From Simplicispira sp. 125 (GTDB lineage: Bacteria; Pseudomonadota; Gammaproteobacteria; Burkholderiales; Burkholderiaceae_C), in contig NZ_QEKM01000001.1 of the NCBI RefSeq assembly GCF_003096555.1, positions 1,426,001-1,490,000 of the forward strand: 64,000 bases of DNA, read 5' to 3'. The first letter of the stretch is position 1. Every line of letters begins with the position of its first letter. The notes below the pieces were generated by a model that had not been told where the DNA came from, made no database searches, and saw nothing but the letters and a program-made list of their open reading frames with translations. Below, one piece after another: positions 31,886-41,603 of the stretch. Made by a program: the position numbers and the translations under genes.

Positions 31886-34582
31886 TCACTTGCGCAGCAA
31901 AGCCTTCAAAGCATTCTGCAAGCGGCGCGCCGTGGCTGCATCACTGGCGCTGGCCAACACGCGAGCGGCGTCTTGCCCCCAGGTTTCGGTCGGTGCGGGA
32001 TCATTGCGGCGCGTGAGCAACTGCAATTGCAGCATGCGACGATCCGAAAGATGTTCGGCCGGCGTAGGCACCTCGGCAGCCATCTCAAGACGCAGCATGG
32101 CCTGGGCCGCTTCCCCTGCGGGAGCACTTGCCAGCGCTTGTATCCAGGCATTGCGCGTGGCAGGTGCGACACGGCCACCCAAATCTTGCGCTGAAGGCAC
32201 CAAGGTCGCATCGCGCTTCTCCCAAGCGGACAACAATTGGGTGAGGGCTTCGCCATGGGCCTGGGCCGCCAGCTTCTTGAGTGCCTGTTGCGCATGTTCC
32301 AGCGCCTCGCGCTGAGCCCTGAAGGCGGCATCGCCCAAGCGTGGCCCACGGTCTTCCGGTGCCGGACGGCGGTCCGCAAATCGGCCGCCGTCACGCGGAG
32401 CATCGCGGCCCGGGCGCGCATCGCGGCGCTCACCAGGTCGCCCTGGACGTCCCGGCGCAGCAGGCGCGTCCCTCTTCATACCGGGGCGGTCATCGCCGCG
32501 CACTGCAACTACGGGACGGGCAACCACCTTGGGCGCAGGTGCAGCTGCTGGTGCTGCAGTCTCGTCCTCAGCCGCAGAAGGCTCTGCCTGAGTGCTTTGC
32601 GCAGCCTCGGCCGGCACAGCTCCCTCTTGTACAAATGCAGCCTGAGCACGGCCTTCTGCTGCAGCCTCTGCCGTTGCCTGCGCCTGACCACGCAATGCGG
32701 CTTCCAGGGCGGCCATGGCTTCGCGGATTTGCTGGGCGTCACCACCCGCATTCGCGGCCTGCAGTGCCTTGGATGCCTCCAGCACCGCGCGGTCGTGGGC
32801 GCTGGTAGCCGATGCACCACGCTCACGCTCCGCGGTCTTGCGGTTGAACGCTTCGTCAATCGGCTTGCGGAAAGCATCCCAGAGCTTTTGCTCCTGACGA
32901 CGATCGAGGGGCACGACATGGGCTTCGGCCTGCCAGCGCTGCTGCAAAGCTTTGATGGCATCAATGCGCAACACCGGATCAGTGCCCAGCACAACGGCTT
33001 CTTCGATCATTGCCTGGCGGCGCGCCAGGCTCTCGGCTTGTGCCTTTTCAAAAGGCTGGGCTGCTGACGCAATGGCTTGTTTCCACAAAGGCTGGAGTTC
33101 AGCAAATAACTTCTCGCCAACGTGGCCACTTTCACGCCAACGATCACCAAACTGGTGCAAGGCGCGGTTGATGGCTTTCCAGTCCTTTGACTGGGCATGT
33201 TCTTGCGCCCACGCCTTGACCTCTTCGATCAATGCGAGGCGCTGGGCCTTGTGCTCGGCGGATTCGGTGCGAATCTTGTCCAGCCAGGCCTCCACCACCT
33301 TGTGGGCTGCATTGCAGGCTTCATCAAATTTTTTCCAAAGCCCATGATTGGGCGCTCCACCCTGGTCGGCCTGCTTCCACAGGTCACGCAGCTGGCGCAA
33401 CGTTTCCTGCATCTTGCGGCCACCCAGTGCCTGGCCCTCGGGGCGTTTGAGCAATGCCTCTGCCTTGGCCAGCAAATCCTCACGCACCTGGTCGGCACTC
33501 CAGCGCTGCCAGCCTTCGAGTTCGCCCGCCGCGACCAACGCCGTGTGCACGCGCTGCTCCAGTGCCGCGTCAATATGCCGACCATGCGTCTTGAGCACAG
33601 CGCGCAACGCCGCCGCCGCACCGGCACTGGCTTTGCCATGACCTTCAGCGGTTTCCTGCTCTAGCTTTTGCAATGCTTCGCCTACCATCTGGGCGGCCTT
33701 GGCCACCACTTCAGGGTCGGCTTTAGGCTTGGGCTGACGTACAGGGCGCTCAGCAGCAGCAGCCGCTTCGGTGGGCACACCACGCGCTACACGCAACTCG
33801 TCGGCCCATACAGGCACCGGCGGCAATGCTGCCTGCGCATTCTCTGCAGCAGCGATGGCGAGGGCCACGGCAGACTGGAAAGCATCCCAGACGACCAATA
33901 ACTGCGCACGCGATGCGTCGAGCAGGGGCGGGAAACGTGTCTCTACGCTGGGCCAGCTGGCATCATCCGAGAGCGCCTGTGCCTGCTCTTGCCAATGCTG
34001 GACATCGACCCGCAGCACGTCCTGTGCGGCTTGGGCGTCACGCCACGATTTGGTCGACAGCACCTCGATGCGCTGGGCCAGCAGCACCGCCGCTTCGCGC
34101 TGCACCTGCACACGGTGCTGCAAATCCTCGATCACCTTAACGCGGTCTGCCAACTGCACTTTGAGCAGCGATAGAGGCTCCCGTGAAAGAGGTGCGCCCG
34201 CCTTGGCGGCATCGCGCTGCCAAGCCAGTGCGTCAGCGATATTGAGCTTGGACGCTGCCATCAGGGCCTGCGCTTTCTCAGCCCATTCGGCGGCAATGGA
34301 CTCCTGGCTCTTGGCTCGGCGAATTTCGTCCAGACGTTCACGCACGGCCCGGGCGGCGCCCTTGTCGCGGCTACTGAGCTCTTTGAAAACCTCCTGCAAT
34401 TGTTCGTGCGCGGGCTGGGTCAACAGCCATTCGCGGATGCGCGCGGCACGCTCGCCCGACGTTGCCGCCGAGAAGGCACCGCCGGTCAGCGCATCCAGCG
34501 GATGCGCATCGGGGGCTTTGGCAGGGGCCGGGGTGGTTTCAGGTGCGTCGGACATTTTGTTGCGGGAAAAAATTGGAAACAT
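31886..34582 (-). CDS. DUF349 domain-containing protein
   Basis: A very large (898 aa), almost entirely helical cytoplasmic protein. It contains several DUF349 repeats (segments such as LRDLWKQADQGG..LWKKFDEACNAAHKVVEAWLDKI, INRALHQFGDRWRESGHV.. and IKALQQRWQAEAHVVPLDRRQEQKLWDAFRK), about 70-80 residues each with conserved Trp and Phe. Between about 660 and 780 there is a low-complexity stretch rich in Ala, then Arg/Gly/Pro/Asp (GRPGRPGERRDARPGRD). The function of the family is not established. Start uncertain: MFPIFSRNK at 34582 or the Met nine codons later. Confidence 0.85.
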   Translation of the reverse strand: MFPIFSRNKMSDAPETTPAPAKAPDAHPLDALTGGAFSAATSGERAARIREWLLTQPAHEQLQEVFKELSSRDKGAARAVRERLDEIRRAKSQESIAAEWAEKAQALMAASKLNIADALAWQRDAAKAGAPLSREPLSLLKVQLADRVKVIEDLQHRVQVQREAAVLLAQRIEVLSTKSWRDAQAAQDVLRVDVQHWQEQAQALSDDASWPSVETRFPPLLDASRAQLLVVWDAFQSAVALAIAAAENAQAALPPVPVWADELRVARGVPTEAAAAAERPVRQPKPKADPEVVAKAAQMVGEALQKLEQETAEGHGKASAGAAAALRAVLKTHGRHIDAALEQRVHTALVAAGELEGWQRWSADQVREDLLAKAEALLKRPEGQALGGRKMQETLRQLRDLWKQADQGGAPNHGLWKKFDEACNAAHKVVEAWLDKIRTESAEHKAQRLALIEEVKAWAQEHAQSKDWKAINRALHQFGDRWRESGHVGEKLFAELQPLWKQAIASAAQPFEKAQAESLARRQAMIEEAVVLGTDPVLRIDAIKALQQRWQAEAHVVPLDRRQEQKLWDAFRKPIDEAFNRKTAERERGASATSAHDRAVLEASKALQAANAGGDAQQIREAMAALEAALRGQAQATAEAAAEGRAQAAFVQEGAVPAEAAQSTQAEPSAAEDETAAPAAAPAPKVVARPVVAVRGDDRPGMKRDAPAAPGRPGRPGERRDARPGRDAPRDGGRFADRRPAPEDRGPRLGDAAFRAQREALEHAQQALKKLAAQAHGEALTQLLSAWEKRDATLVPSAQDLGGRVAPATRNAWIQALASAPAGEAAQAMLRLEMAAEVPTPAEHLSDRRMLQLQLLTRRNDPAPTETWGQDAARVLASASDAATARRLQNALKALLRK

Positions 34583-34712
34583 GGAATCTACAAATACAGC
34601 CTTCCGCGCCAGGGCCAGAAAGCGTAATAAAAACGCACCGCAAAGACACTACGGTGCATGGCTGTCGAAACCGCTATTTTCACCGGGATTTGGTCTATAC
34701 CACTAACCCAGG

Positions 34713-37700
34713 TCAACGGACCGCCAGAGTGAGCTCCGCACGGGGCTGCCACGACGTCTGGGACGACTCCACATGCGCAGCGCCCAGGAACAATCGATCT
34801 TGCGGCAATTGGCGCGATGCAAGGTAGTCGCGCACGGCCACCCCACGGGCCAAAGCCAGCGCACGGATGGCGTCCTCGGACACTGGAATACTGGCCAAAA
34901 GCAATGCTTCCATCTCGGACGGCGGCAGCTCCTTGGCCATCCCGATCAGGTTGCGCGGCTTGGCCATGTCCGACCGGCGATACACCTCCTTGAGCAATGC
35001 AGGGTACTCGTCCGAGCCCACAGCTGCGACAGCATCAGCCGCCTGGCCGGCACGCACGGCTGCGCGGCGTTTTTGTGCCAGCACGGCCTGCTGGAGCTGT
35101 TCGCGTTTCCATCCCTCGCGTTCTGCGTCCAGGTTCGCCATCCCTGCGACAGTCATCTTGAGTGCAGGCCGATCGATCAATACCTGAGCGACTTTGTCCA
35201 ATTGCGTGCGCGCTGGAGCATCCAGCACGCTGCTACCCGGCACAAACGCCACCACCCCCTGTTCTGCACCACCATCCAGCGCGCTCGTGAGCAGCGAAAA
35301 AGGCGCCGAAATGGCCTTGAGAACCAGATTCCCGATGATCTTGAAAATTACCGGCCCCAAGCGAAACTCAGGGTCATTGAGCGACCCGCTGATAGGCAAT
35401 TCCACATCAATCACGCCATTGCGGTCTGCCAACAGGGCCACTGCCAGCCGCACCGGCAGACTGGCTGGCGCTCCTTCGACCGGCTCACCAAAGGTCAATT
35501 GCTGAAGCACCAGCTTGTTCGAAGCAAGCAAGCGCCCGTCCGGCTGCACCTGGTAGGTCACATCCATGCTGAGCTTGCCCCGCTCGATGCCATGGCCGGC
35601 GTATTTGATGGTGTAAGGTGACAGCGGCGGCAGCTCCAGATCGCGCATGCGGCCCCGAATGTCCAGCGCCAGAGGCCGGGTCAGCGGATTGAGCTTGCCG
35701 CTGATATCCAGCGAAGCCGTCCCCTCGGCCCTGCCACGCAGCTCCAGTCCGGCCATCTCAGGGGCATCACCCCCAGCCGGGGCTACCGACGAAAAAGCGT
35801 CCAGGTGGCCGTTTAACTCCGTGAGCTGGGCCGAGTAGTTGGGTTTGATGAAATGGTCGGTGAAATCAACCGTGCCTCCCGTGAGCGAGATCGGCCCGAA
35901 ACGGATGATGGGCGCAGACTCTGCCTCCACACCTCCAGCAGCCACCGATACGGCTGATGCGGCGGGGACAGCGGGCTCGGCCACTGTGGGAGTGGCAGGT
36001 GGCTTTGCCTTGACCAGCTCCTGCAGATTGAGCCGCCCATTGGCCTGCACGATGACGCGCGCAAAAAAATCACTGAGCGCCGTCTCCCGCACATCCACGG
36101 ACAAAGGTTTGCCGGGCGCCAGGTCCACGGCCAGACCACGCAAACCCAAAGATTTCCAGTTCAGCAAATCTTCGCCACTGCGCAAGCCGCGAAGTTCTTC
36201 AGCACCATCGACTGGGGCCTGCACCGCCATGCGCACGCGCACATCGTCCAGTGCGGCATCTCCCTGCACGCCCAACGCTGTGCCCTTCGGGCTTTCCGCA
36301 TAACGAACCTGCCCCTTGAAGCTACCGTCGATACGGCGCAGGTCTACATTCACGGCATCGGCCACATAGGATTTAAAGGCATGCAGTGGCAGCTGTGTGG
36401 CCAGCACCCGCCCCTGCACCCGCAAGGGAGCCAGCGCCGCTGTTCCCTCGTATTCCAGGCGACCAGGATCTGCGCGCCCTGCCCCCAGACGTGCCGACAA
36501 GGTCACCGCAGAAGGCTTAGCCGACACAGCCAAGGGAGCAAAGTCTTGCAGGCGCAGACGCAGCGAGGACACAGTGAACGCAGCCGGCTCCGCAAGCACA
36601 GCGTCTTTGAATGCGATACCGCCTCCATCAACCTCCAGTTGGGACAGTTTGACCGACCAGGGTGCTCGCGGCGCAGGCTCTTCCACAACAGCAGATTGCG
36701 GTCGTGCGGGCTGAGCTACTTGCCAGCGCTCAAACATCCAGCGGCCCTCTGCACTCCGATCTACTAAAGCGCGTGGCTGCGTCACGACGACACGTCCCAC
36801 ATCCACACTGCGCAGCGATAGGTTGATCCGCGTGTTTTCGACCTGCAAACGCTTGATTTCAGCCAGCGACTGCCCCCCACGCATGGCCAAACTGGATGGC
36901 TGCACATCAGTGCAAGCGGCGACCGAGGCCTGCGAACAGGACAACCTCAGGTCATCAAGCCCCAGGCGCGCCACTTGTGCGACCAACGCAGCACCATTCC
37001 AGGCCAGCCCGAGGTCAGCCTGCAGTGCACCCCCCAGGCGGGGCGAAATCCATTGCGCCAAATACGGCGCAGCCAACTCCAGCGGCAACGCTTGTACAGA
37101 CACGGCAACCTGGCCGAGCTGGGGATTTCCATCACCGGCAAACGCCAACACGGCTGGATTTTTAGCTGAACCCTCGCCCTGCACCGCAAAGCTACCGGCA
37201 AAATGCATGGCCCTTTTCATGGGCACGGACACATCGGACGCCTGGAGCACAAGATCGCGCAGACCCATCTGTGCTCCAGCAGGGATACTCTCATCCTGCC
37301 AAGAGGCCTGTCCATGGCGCAGAGAAAAACGGCCCACATGCACGTCCCAGTCTGCTTCCTTGGCCTTTGCAGCAGACACTGGCGTTTTCGCAGAGGCCGT
37401 GTGCGCTGGTTGCGCAGGCTGGCTTGAAAAGTCCAGATTGAAATGACCCATCCCGTCCCGTCGCACTGCCACACGGGGCGCATCCAAATCGATCGCATCG
37501 ATCCGCAGCTTGCGGGCAAAAGGCTGCAACTCTGCCAACTGCAGCTTCAGGCCATCCAAGGACACAAGCTCTCGATGCTCCTTGTCCAGAAAGCTGACGT
37601 TCTTTGCACGCACAACGCCACTCAATTGCACGACCGCGGATGGCGTTTGTTCGAACGAGAAACGCACATCCGCATCCACCACCGCAGAGTTCAGTCGCAC

Positions 37701-38444
37701 AGGGAAGGCGGCCGGAAGATAGTCCCGGTAAGGCGCCAGATCAAAATCCGCGAGATGAATAGTGGCATCGGTTCGGAGACTGTCCGTAAAGGGCGCCGCT
37801 TCGGCCAAGGTGTCGAACACACTTCCATTGAGTAGGAACGCCACCCGGGGCGCGACTTTGACTTGGCGCTGGGCCTGCAGGTTGCTGATGAAGGGCAGCG
37901 AAAACTCCAGTTCGCGCACCTCATGCGTACGGTTTACCGTGCGATCGACAAAATCCACGGCCCCCCCATGCACCGCAATGTTGTAGAGGGCGAAGCCGGT
38001 TGACGCAGCCTTGCCATCCCCGGGTTGGGACAATTTTTCGATGATGTCATCGAGATCGGTGCGTCCTGGCGCCAGTTGTGTGACATGCACGATGGGAGCA
38101 TCTATCTCCACGGCATCAACGACCGGCGCCAACCGCAGCAGCGACTGCAGCTCCATATCTATATAGATACGCTGCACCTGCAACAGGAACCCCTGCCCTT
38201 GGGCATCCGCAATGGACACGTCGTGCAGGCTGACCTCCAGAGACCAGGGCAGGAACTGCACCCGACCAATCGAGACCTGCCGCCCCAGAGCCTTGGAGGC
38301 CAGCGCCTCGCCCTGGCTGCGCAAGATCGGCGGCAGCGCCAACCATGCCAGCACCCATAACAACACAAGGCTGCAGACCGACCACGCACATCGCCGCATC
38401 CAAGGGGAATTTTGCAAAAAAGACTGGGGAAAAGACAGATTCAT
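34713..38444 (-). CDS. DUF748 (AsmA-like) envelope protein
   Basis: About 1243 aa. One N-terminal membrane segment (WSVCSLVLLWVLAWLALPPIL) is followed by a long periplasmic body of beta-rich repeats: LGRQVSIGRVQFLPWSLEVSLHDVSI near the start and LELRGRAEGTASLDISGKLNPLTRPLALDI later. The C-terminal region (VAFVPGSSVLDAPARTQLDKVAQVL) resembles the end of DUF748/AsmA-type proteins. AsmA-like proteins are linked to lipid transport between membranes; that role here is by family analogy only. GTG codons just upstream of the ATG at 38444 are alternative starts. Confidence 0.85.
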   Translation of the reverse strand: MNLSFPQSFLQNSPWMRRCAWSVCSLVLLWVLAWLALPPILRSQGEALASKALGRQVSIGRVQFLPWSLEVSLHDVSIADAQGQGFLLQVQRIYIDMELQSLLRLAPVVDAVEIDAPIVHVTQLAPGRTDLDDIIEKLSQPGDGKAASTGFALYNIAVHGGAVDFVDRTVNRTHEVRELEFSLPFISNLQAQRQVKVAPRVAFLLNGSVFDTLAEAAPFTDSLRTDATIHLADFDLAPYRDYLPAAFPVRLNSAVVDADVRFSFEQTPSAVVQLSGVVRAKNVSFLDKEHRELVSLDGLKLQLAELQPFARKLRIDAIDLDAPRVAVRRDGMGHFNLDFSSQPAQPAHTASAKTPVSAAKAKEADWDVHVGRFSLRHGQASWQDESIPAGAQMGLRDLVLQASDVSVPMKRAMHFAGSFAVQGEGSAKNPAVLAFAGDGNPQLGQVAVSVQALPLELAAPYLAQWISPRLGGALQADLGLAWNGAALVAQVARLGLDDLRLSCSQASVAACTDVQPSSLAMRGGQSLAEIKRLQVENTRINLSLRSVDVGRVVVTQPRALVDRSAEGRWMFERWQVAQPARPQSAVVEEPAPRAPWSVKLSQLEVDGGGIAFKDAVLAEPAAFTVSSLRLRLQDFAPLAVSAKPSAVTLSARLGAGRADPGRLEYEGTAALAPLRVQGRVLATQLPLHAFKSYVADAVNVDLRRIDGSFKGQVRYAESPKGTALGVQGDAALDDVRVRMAVQAPVDGAEELRGLRSGEDLLNWKSLGLRGLAVDLAPGKPLSVDVRETALSDFFARVIVQANGRLNLQELVKAKPPATPTVAEPAVPAASAVSVAAGGVEAESAPIIRFGPISLTGGTVDFTDHFIKPNYSAQLTELNGHLDAFSSVAPAGGDAPEMAGLELRGRAEGTASLDISGKLNPLTRPLALDIRGRMRDLELPPLSPYTIKYAGHGIERGKLSMDVTYQVQPDGRLLASNKLVLQQLTFGEPVEGAPASLPVRLAVALLADRNGVIDVELPISGSLNDPEFRLGPVIFKIIGNLVLKAISAPFSLLTSALDGGAEQGVVAFVPGSSVLDAPARTQLDKVAQVLIDRPALKMTVAGMANLDAEREGWKREQLQQAVLAQKRRAAVRAGQAADAVAAVGSDEYPALLKEVYRRSDMAKPRNLIGMAKELPPSEMEALLLASIPVSEDAIRALALARGVAVRDYLASRQLPQDRLFLGAAHVESSQTSWQPRAELTLAVR

Positions 38445-38529
38445 CACCACAGGCGCTGGACTTCAGCAAACTCAAAGGCAGCTATTGGATCAGAGTTCAC
38501 CACAGGCCGCGCAACAGCCTGAAACAAGA

Positions 38530-38568
38530 AAGCCCGGAAAGGCGGCGGTGGGCCACGCTTCCGGGCTT
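38530..38568 (-). terminator. Hairpin resembling a minus-strand terminator
   Basis: AAGCCCGGAA (38530-38539) is the exact complement of TTCCGGGCTT (38559-38568). Read on the minus strand, the second arm is followed by TCTTGTTTC, a loose U-rich tail. No known gene ends here; it lies 86 bp upstream of the DUF748 start. Confidence 0.45.
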
Positions 38569-38631
38569 GACGGCTGACACAACGGTCTTTGCCATCGGTT
38601 CGCAGCACGGAGAAAATCGTCCGGACTGCGG

Positions 38632-38651
38632 GGAGGCAATGTATTGCCTCC
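38632..38651. repeat. Perfect inverted repeat
   Basis: GGAGGCAATGTATTGCCTCC: 9-bp arms with a 2-nt centre. Confidence 0.6.
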
Positions 38652-38681
38652 AAGGGGTTGCCTTGAAAGCGCCGCGCTTGG

Positions 38682-38710
38682 CCTGTAGGGGCACTGCATG
38701 CCCCGACAGG
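38682..38710 (+). repeat. REP-like palindrome
   Basis: CCTGT-A-GGGGCA (38682-38693), loop CTGCA, TGCCCC-G-ACAGG (38699-38710). The GTAG head followed by a GC-rich hairpin and a GACA end resembles REP sequences handled by RAYT transposases. No RAYT gene is in the window. Confidence 0.5.
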
Positions 38711-38793
38711 TGGCTTTGCTTCTTCCAGCGATGCCTGCAATCAAGAGGCCAAGCCACCTTATCAAAGAATACCGTGGAACACAAATCAGCAGA

Positions 38794-38819
38794 TCAATCG
38801 GTCAGTGGATACCGATTGA
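38794..38819. repeat. Perfect inverted repeat
   Basis: TCAATCGGT (38794-38802) and ACCGATTGA (38811-38819) with an 8-nt loop. Confidence 0.6.
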
Positions 38820-38944
38820 AATTGGGCAGATCTCTCCAGCCAGGGCAAAACCAACAACCATTCCCCCTCGTAAAAGCGTCGAGAATCTGTGATTTTTAAC
38901 ATATTCATAACAATATAAATGTCTTAAAAATCAATTTAATAGTG

Positions 38945-38974
38945 TTGACTTGGCATTAAATCGGCTTTTAGAAT
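38945..38974 (+). promoter_or_regulatory. Sigma-70-type promoter upstream of the lytic transglycosylase gene
   Basis: TTGACT (38945-38950), 18-bp spacer, TAGAAT (38969-38974), in an AT-rich patch. The predicted leader to the ATG at 39161 is about 180 nt. Confidence 0.6.
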
Positions 38975-39160
38975 CCGCCAGCTTCTCGAAAGCTAGTGAA
39001 AACCCCAATCCGCTGCCGAATCCGGCTAAGTCAAATCGGTCTACCGAGGTGCTACACGCCAGGCACGAATTTGATGGCGTACCAATCCAGGCGTGGTTCT
39101 TTTCATGGCAGATGACCCCAAGGTCGTTCGCTACCAGACCCCGCCGCAGAAAGGAAAGCT

Positions 39161-40003
39161 ATGACAGCGATAGAACAATGGGTCAACAACACCCGCACTT
39201 TTGCGGCCCATGTGACCACCGGTTTTCTGAAGATGACCCACAACGGTTTTGCCTTCCTGGGTCTGGCCCTGGCCTTCGCAGTGATCGCACTAGCGGCCCG
39301 GGCCGATTTGCGCCTGGCAGGCGAAACCCAGTTGATGGACTGGCTGCAAAACCGGCAAGAAATGCTGCTCGGCCCGACCGAGGAGCCGCTGGAGCCCAGC
39401 GACCGCACCCTGGCCATAAACCCCCAGGAACTGCCACGCGAGCAGGCCCGTGTGGCCTTCTGGCTGAGCAAAAAATACCGCGTGGCAGCGGAGCCACTGG
39501 GCTTGCTGGTGGCCGAAGCCTATGAACTGGGAGCCCGCACCAAACTCGACCCGACGCTGATTCTGGCGATCGTGGCCATCGAGTCGCGCTTTAACCCCTT
39601 TGCTCAAAGCCCGGTAGGTGCCCAGGGGTTGATGCAGGTGATGACGCGCGTGCATACCGACAAGTATGAAAGCGTGGGCGGAACCCTGGCGGCTTTCGAT
39701 CCGATCACTAACCTGCGGGTCGGCGTTAAGGTGTTTCAGGAGTGCATTGCTCGCGCCGGCTCCATTGAAGGTGGGCTGCGTTACTACGTTGGTGCCGCCA
39801 ATCTGGCGGACGACGGAGGCTATGCCGCCAAAGTACTCGCAGAACACTTCCGACTGAGCCAGGTTGCAGGTGGCCGCCGGATGCCTGTTGCGCCGCCGAC
39901 TTTGAGCACGCAGGCTCCCGTTATGGCGGTTCCAGCCGTGGCAGCACCTTCGCAGAGCAATCCCAGCGACAAGGTTGCCATGCTCTTGCCCTCGGATCTC
40001 TGA
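39161..40003 (+). CDS. Membrane-anchored lytic transglycosylase (SLT domain)
   Basis: 280 aa. An N-terminal membrane segment (FAFLGLALAFAVIALAAR, about 31-48) is followed by a periplasmic SLT domain. The catalytic Glu lies in ILAIVAIESRFNPFAQSPVGAQGLMQVM; later GGLRYYVGAANLADDGGYAAKVL gives the motif surrounding the active site. It cleaves peptidoglycan glycan strands. The tail after residue 235 is low complexity and Pro/Ala-rich. AAAGGAAAGCT precedes the ATG as a good ribosome-binding site. Confidence 0.88.
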   Translation: MTAIEQWVNNTRTFAAHVTTGFLKMTHNGFAFLGLALAFAVIALAARADLRLAGETQLMDWLQNRQEMLLGPTEEPLEPSDRTLAINPQELPREQARVAFWLSKKYRVAAEPLGLLVAEAYELGARTKLDPTLILAIVAIESRFNPFAQSPVGAQGLMQVMTRVHTDKYESVGGTLAAFDPITNLRVGVKVFQECIARAGSIEGGLRYYVGAANLADDGGYAAKVLAEHFRLSQVAGGRRMPVAPPTLSTQAPVMAVPAVAAPSQSNPSDKVAMLLPSDL

Positions 40004-40066
40004 GCAGTGGGCGCTCGGTTTGCGGGCACTTTCATCCGTCTGACTCCGCCAGGACCCAGGCTCAGT

Positions 40067-40072
40067 TAAAAT
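40067..40072 (+). promoter_or_regulatory. Possible -10 element of the glyA transcript
   Basis: TAAAAT ending 5-6 bp before the first riboswitch nucleotides, the expected place for the promoter. No good -35 at standard spacing. Confidence 0.35.
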
Positions 40073-40074
40073 AG

Positions 40075-40222
40075 CCGAGTACGCGACTGGCGATAGGCGC
40101 TCTCTCCCACAGGAGACGGCCGCTGATGTGGAAACCTGCAGGGGCCTGGCCCACTGTGAACCACCGGGGAGCGTGCCGCTGCAGGCACCTGGGTGCGCAG
40201 CGTTCCGCCGTTCGCCTGGGCA
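40075..40222 (+). ncRNA. ZTP riboswitch (pfl motif) upstream of glyA
   Basis: Senses ZTP/ZMP, which accumulate when 10-formyl-THF is short, and switches on one-carbon genes. The hallmark blocks of the pfl motif are present in order: CGCGACTGGCG (40082-40092), a variable arm, GAACCACCGGGGAGCG (40158-40173), and CGCCTGGGCAG (40213-40223), the conserved 3' pseudoknot strand. A small hairpin CCCTTG-CTCT-CAAGGG (40224-40239) follows and lies just before the glyA ribosome-binding site. It has no U-tract, suggesting translational rather than transcriptional control. Confidence 0.85.
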
Positions 40223-40261
40223 GCCCTTGCTCTCAAGGGACCTCAAGTTCATAGGACTGCC

Positions 40262-41506
40262 ATGTACCACCGCAACCTTCTTGTCGAACAGACCGACCCC
40301 GAACTCTTTGCTGCCATCCAGGCCGAAAACAAGCGCCAGGAAGAACACATCGAACTCATCGCCAGCGAAAACTACGCCTCCCCTGCCGTCATGTGGGCCC
40401 AGGGCACGCAGCTGACCAACAAATACGCTGAAGGCTACCCAGGCCGCCGCTACTACGGTGGCTGCGAGTACGTCGATGTCGCTGAGCAGCTGGCCATCGA
40501 CCGCGTCAAGCAGATTTTTGGCGCTGACGCTGCCAACGTGCAGCCGCACTGCGGCGCCTCGGCCAACGAAGCCGTGTTCCTCGCTTTCTTGAAGCCTGGC
40601 GATACCATCATGGGTATGAGCCTGGCCGAAGGCGGTCACCTGACGCACGGCATGGCTCTGAACATGAGCGGCAAGTGGTTCAACGTTGTCTCTTACGGCC
40701 TGGACGCCAAAGAAGAGCTCGACTACGACGCCATGGAGCGCAAGGCGCACGAAACCAAACCCAAACTCATCATCGCTGGCGCATCGGCCTACAGCCTGCG
40801 CATCGACTTCGCACGCTTTGCCAAGGTAGCCAAAGATGTGGGTGCGATCTTCATGGTGGACATGGCGCACTACGCTGGCCTGATCGCTGCTGGCATCTAC
40901 CCCAATCCCGTACCCCACGCCGACGTCGTCACCTCGACCACGCACAAAAGCCTGCGCGGCCCGCGCGGCGGCATCATCTTGATGAAGGCCGAGCACGAGA
41001 AAGCCATCAACAGCGCCATCTTCCCTGGCCTGCAGGGTGGCCCGCTGATGCACGTGATTGCCGCCAAGGCCGTGGCTTTCAAGGAAGCGCTGCAGCCCGA
41101 ATTCAAGGTATACCAGCAGCAGGTGTTGAAAAACGCCCAGATCGTCGCTGAAACCCTGACCCAGCGCGGCCTGCGCATCGTCAGTGGCCGCACTGAAAGC
41201 CACGTCATGCTGGTGGACCTGCGCGCCAAGGGCATCACCGGCAAGGAAGCCGAGACCGTTCTGGGCAGCGCCCACATGACCATCAACAAGAACGCTATTC
41301 CGAACGACCCGGAAAAGCCGATGGTGACCAGCGGCATCCGCGTGGGCACGCCTGCCATGACCACGCGCGGTTTCAAGGACGAAGAAGCACGCCTGACGGC
41401 CAATCTGCTGGCCGACGTGCTCGACAACCCGCGCGATGAAGCCCACATCGCCGCTGTGCGCGCCAAGGTCAACGCCTTGACCGCGCGCTTCCCGGTCTAC
41501 CGCTAA
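40262..41506 (+). CDS. glyA: Serine hydroxymethyltransferase
   Basis: PLP enzyme converting serine and THF to glycine and 5,10-methylene-THF, the main one-carbon source. 414 aa from ATG 40262 ([16 protein letters not shown]), AGGA 6 bp upstream. Substrate-binding [13 protein letters not shown], and the PLP-Lys in [19 protein letters not shown]. Controlled by the upstream ZTP riboswitch, which fits its folate role. Followed by nrdR. Confidence 0.98.
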   Translation: MYHRNLLVEQTDPELFAAIQAENKRQEEHIELIASENYASPAVMWAQGTQLTNKYAEGYPGRRYYGGCEYVDVAEQLAIDRVKQIFGADAANVQPHCGASANEAVFLAFLKPGDTIMGMSLAEGGHLTHGMALNMSGKWFNVVSYGLDAKEELDYDAMERKAHETKPKLIIAGASAYSLRIDFARFAKVAKDVGAIFMVDMAHYAGLIAAGIYPNPVPHADVVTSTTHKSLRGPRGGIILMKAEHEKAINSAIFPGLQGGPLMHVIAAKAVAFKEALQPEFKVYQQQVLKNAQIVAETLTQRGLRIVSGRTESHVMLVDLRAKGITGKEAETVLGSAHMTINKNAIPNDPEKPMVTSGIRVGTPAMTTRGFKDEEARLTANLLADVLDNPRDEAHIAAVRAKVNALTARFPVYR

Positions 41507-41603
41507 CCCTCCCCCGGCAGGCCCGCCATCGGCGCCGATACGATTCCTGATCCAAGGATGTACCGGCTCCGCCGGGCGGCGGGCGCTACCACCGAGAACA
41601 CCC

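Larger units (their letters stand above)
38445..39160. other. Gene-free, inverted-repeat-rich region
   Basis: About 715 bp with no convincing gene. The left part holds four perfect or near-perfect inverted repeats (38530-38568, 38632-38651, 38682-38710 with 38708-38759, and 38794-38819). An AT-rich patch at about 38890-38960 looks like a promoter region, and the right end is the leader of the lytic transglycosylase gene. It could encode a structured RNA on the minus strand. Confidence 0.6.

Noticed and set aside
38345..38899. A 184-aa plus-strand open frame in the gene-free region and smaller minus-strand frames there
   Set aside because: They overlap the DUF748 gene or the inverted repeats, have no domain or ribosome-binding site, and composition unlike the neighbouring genes.
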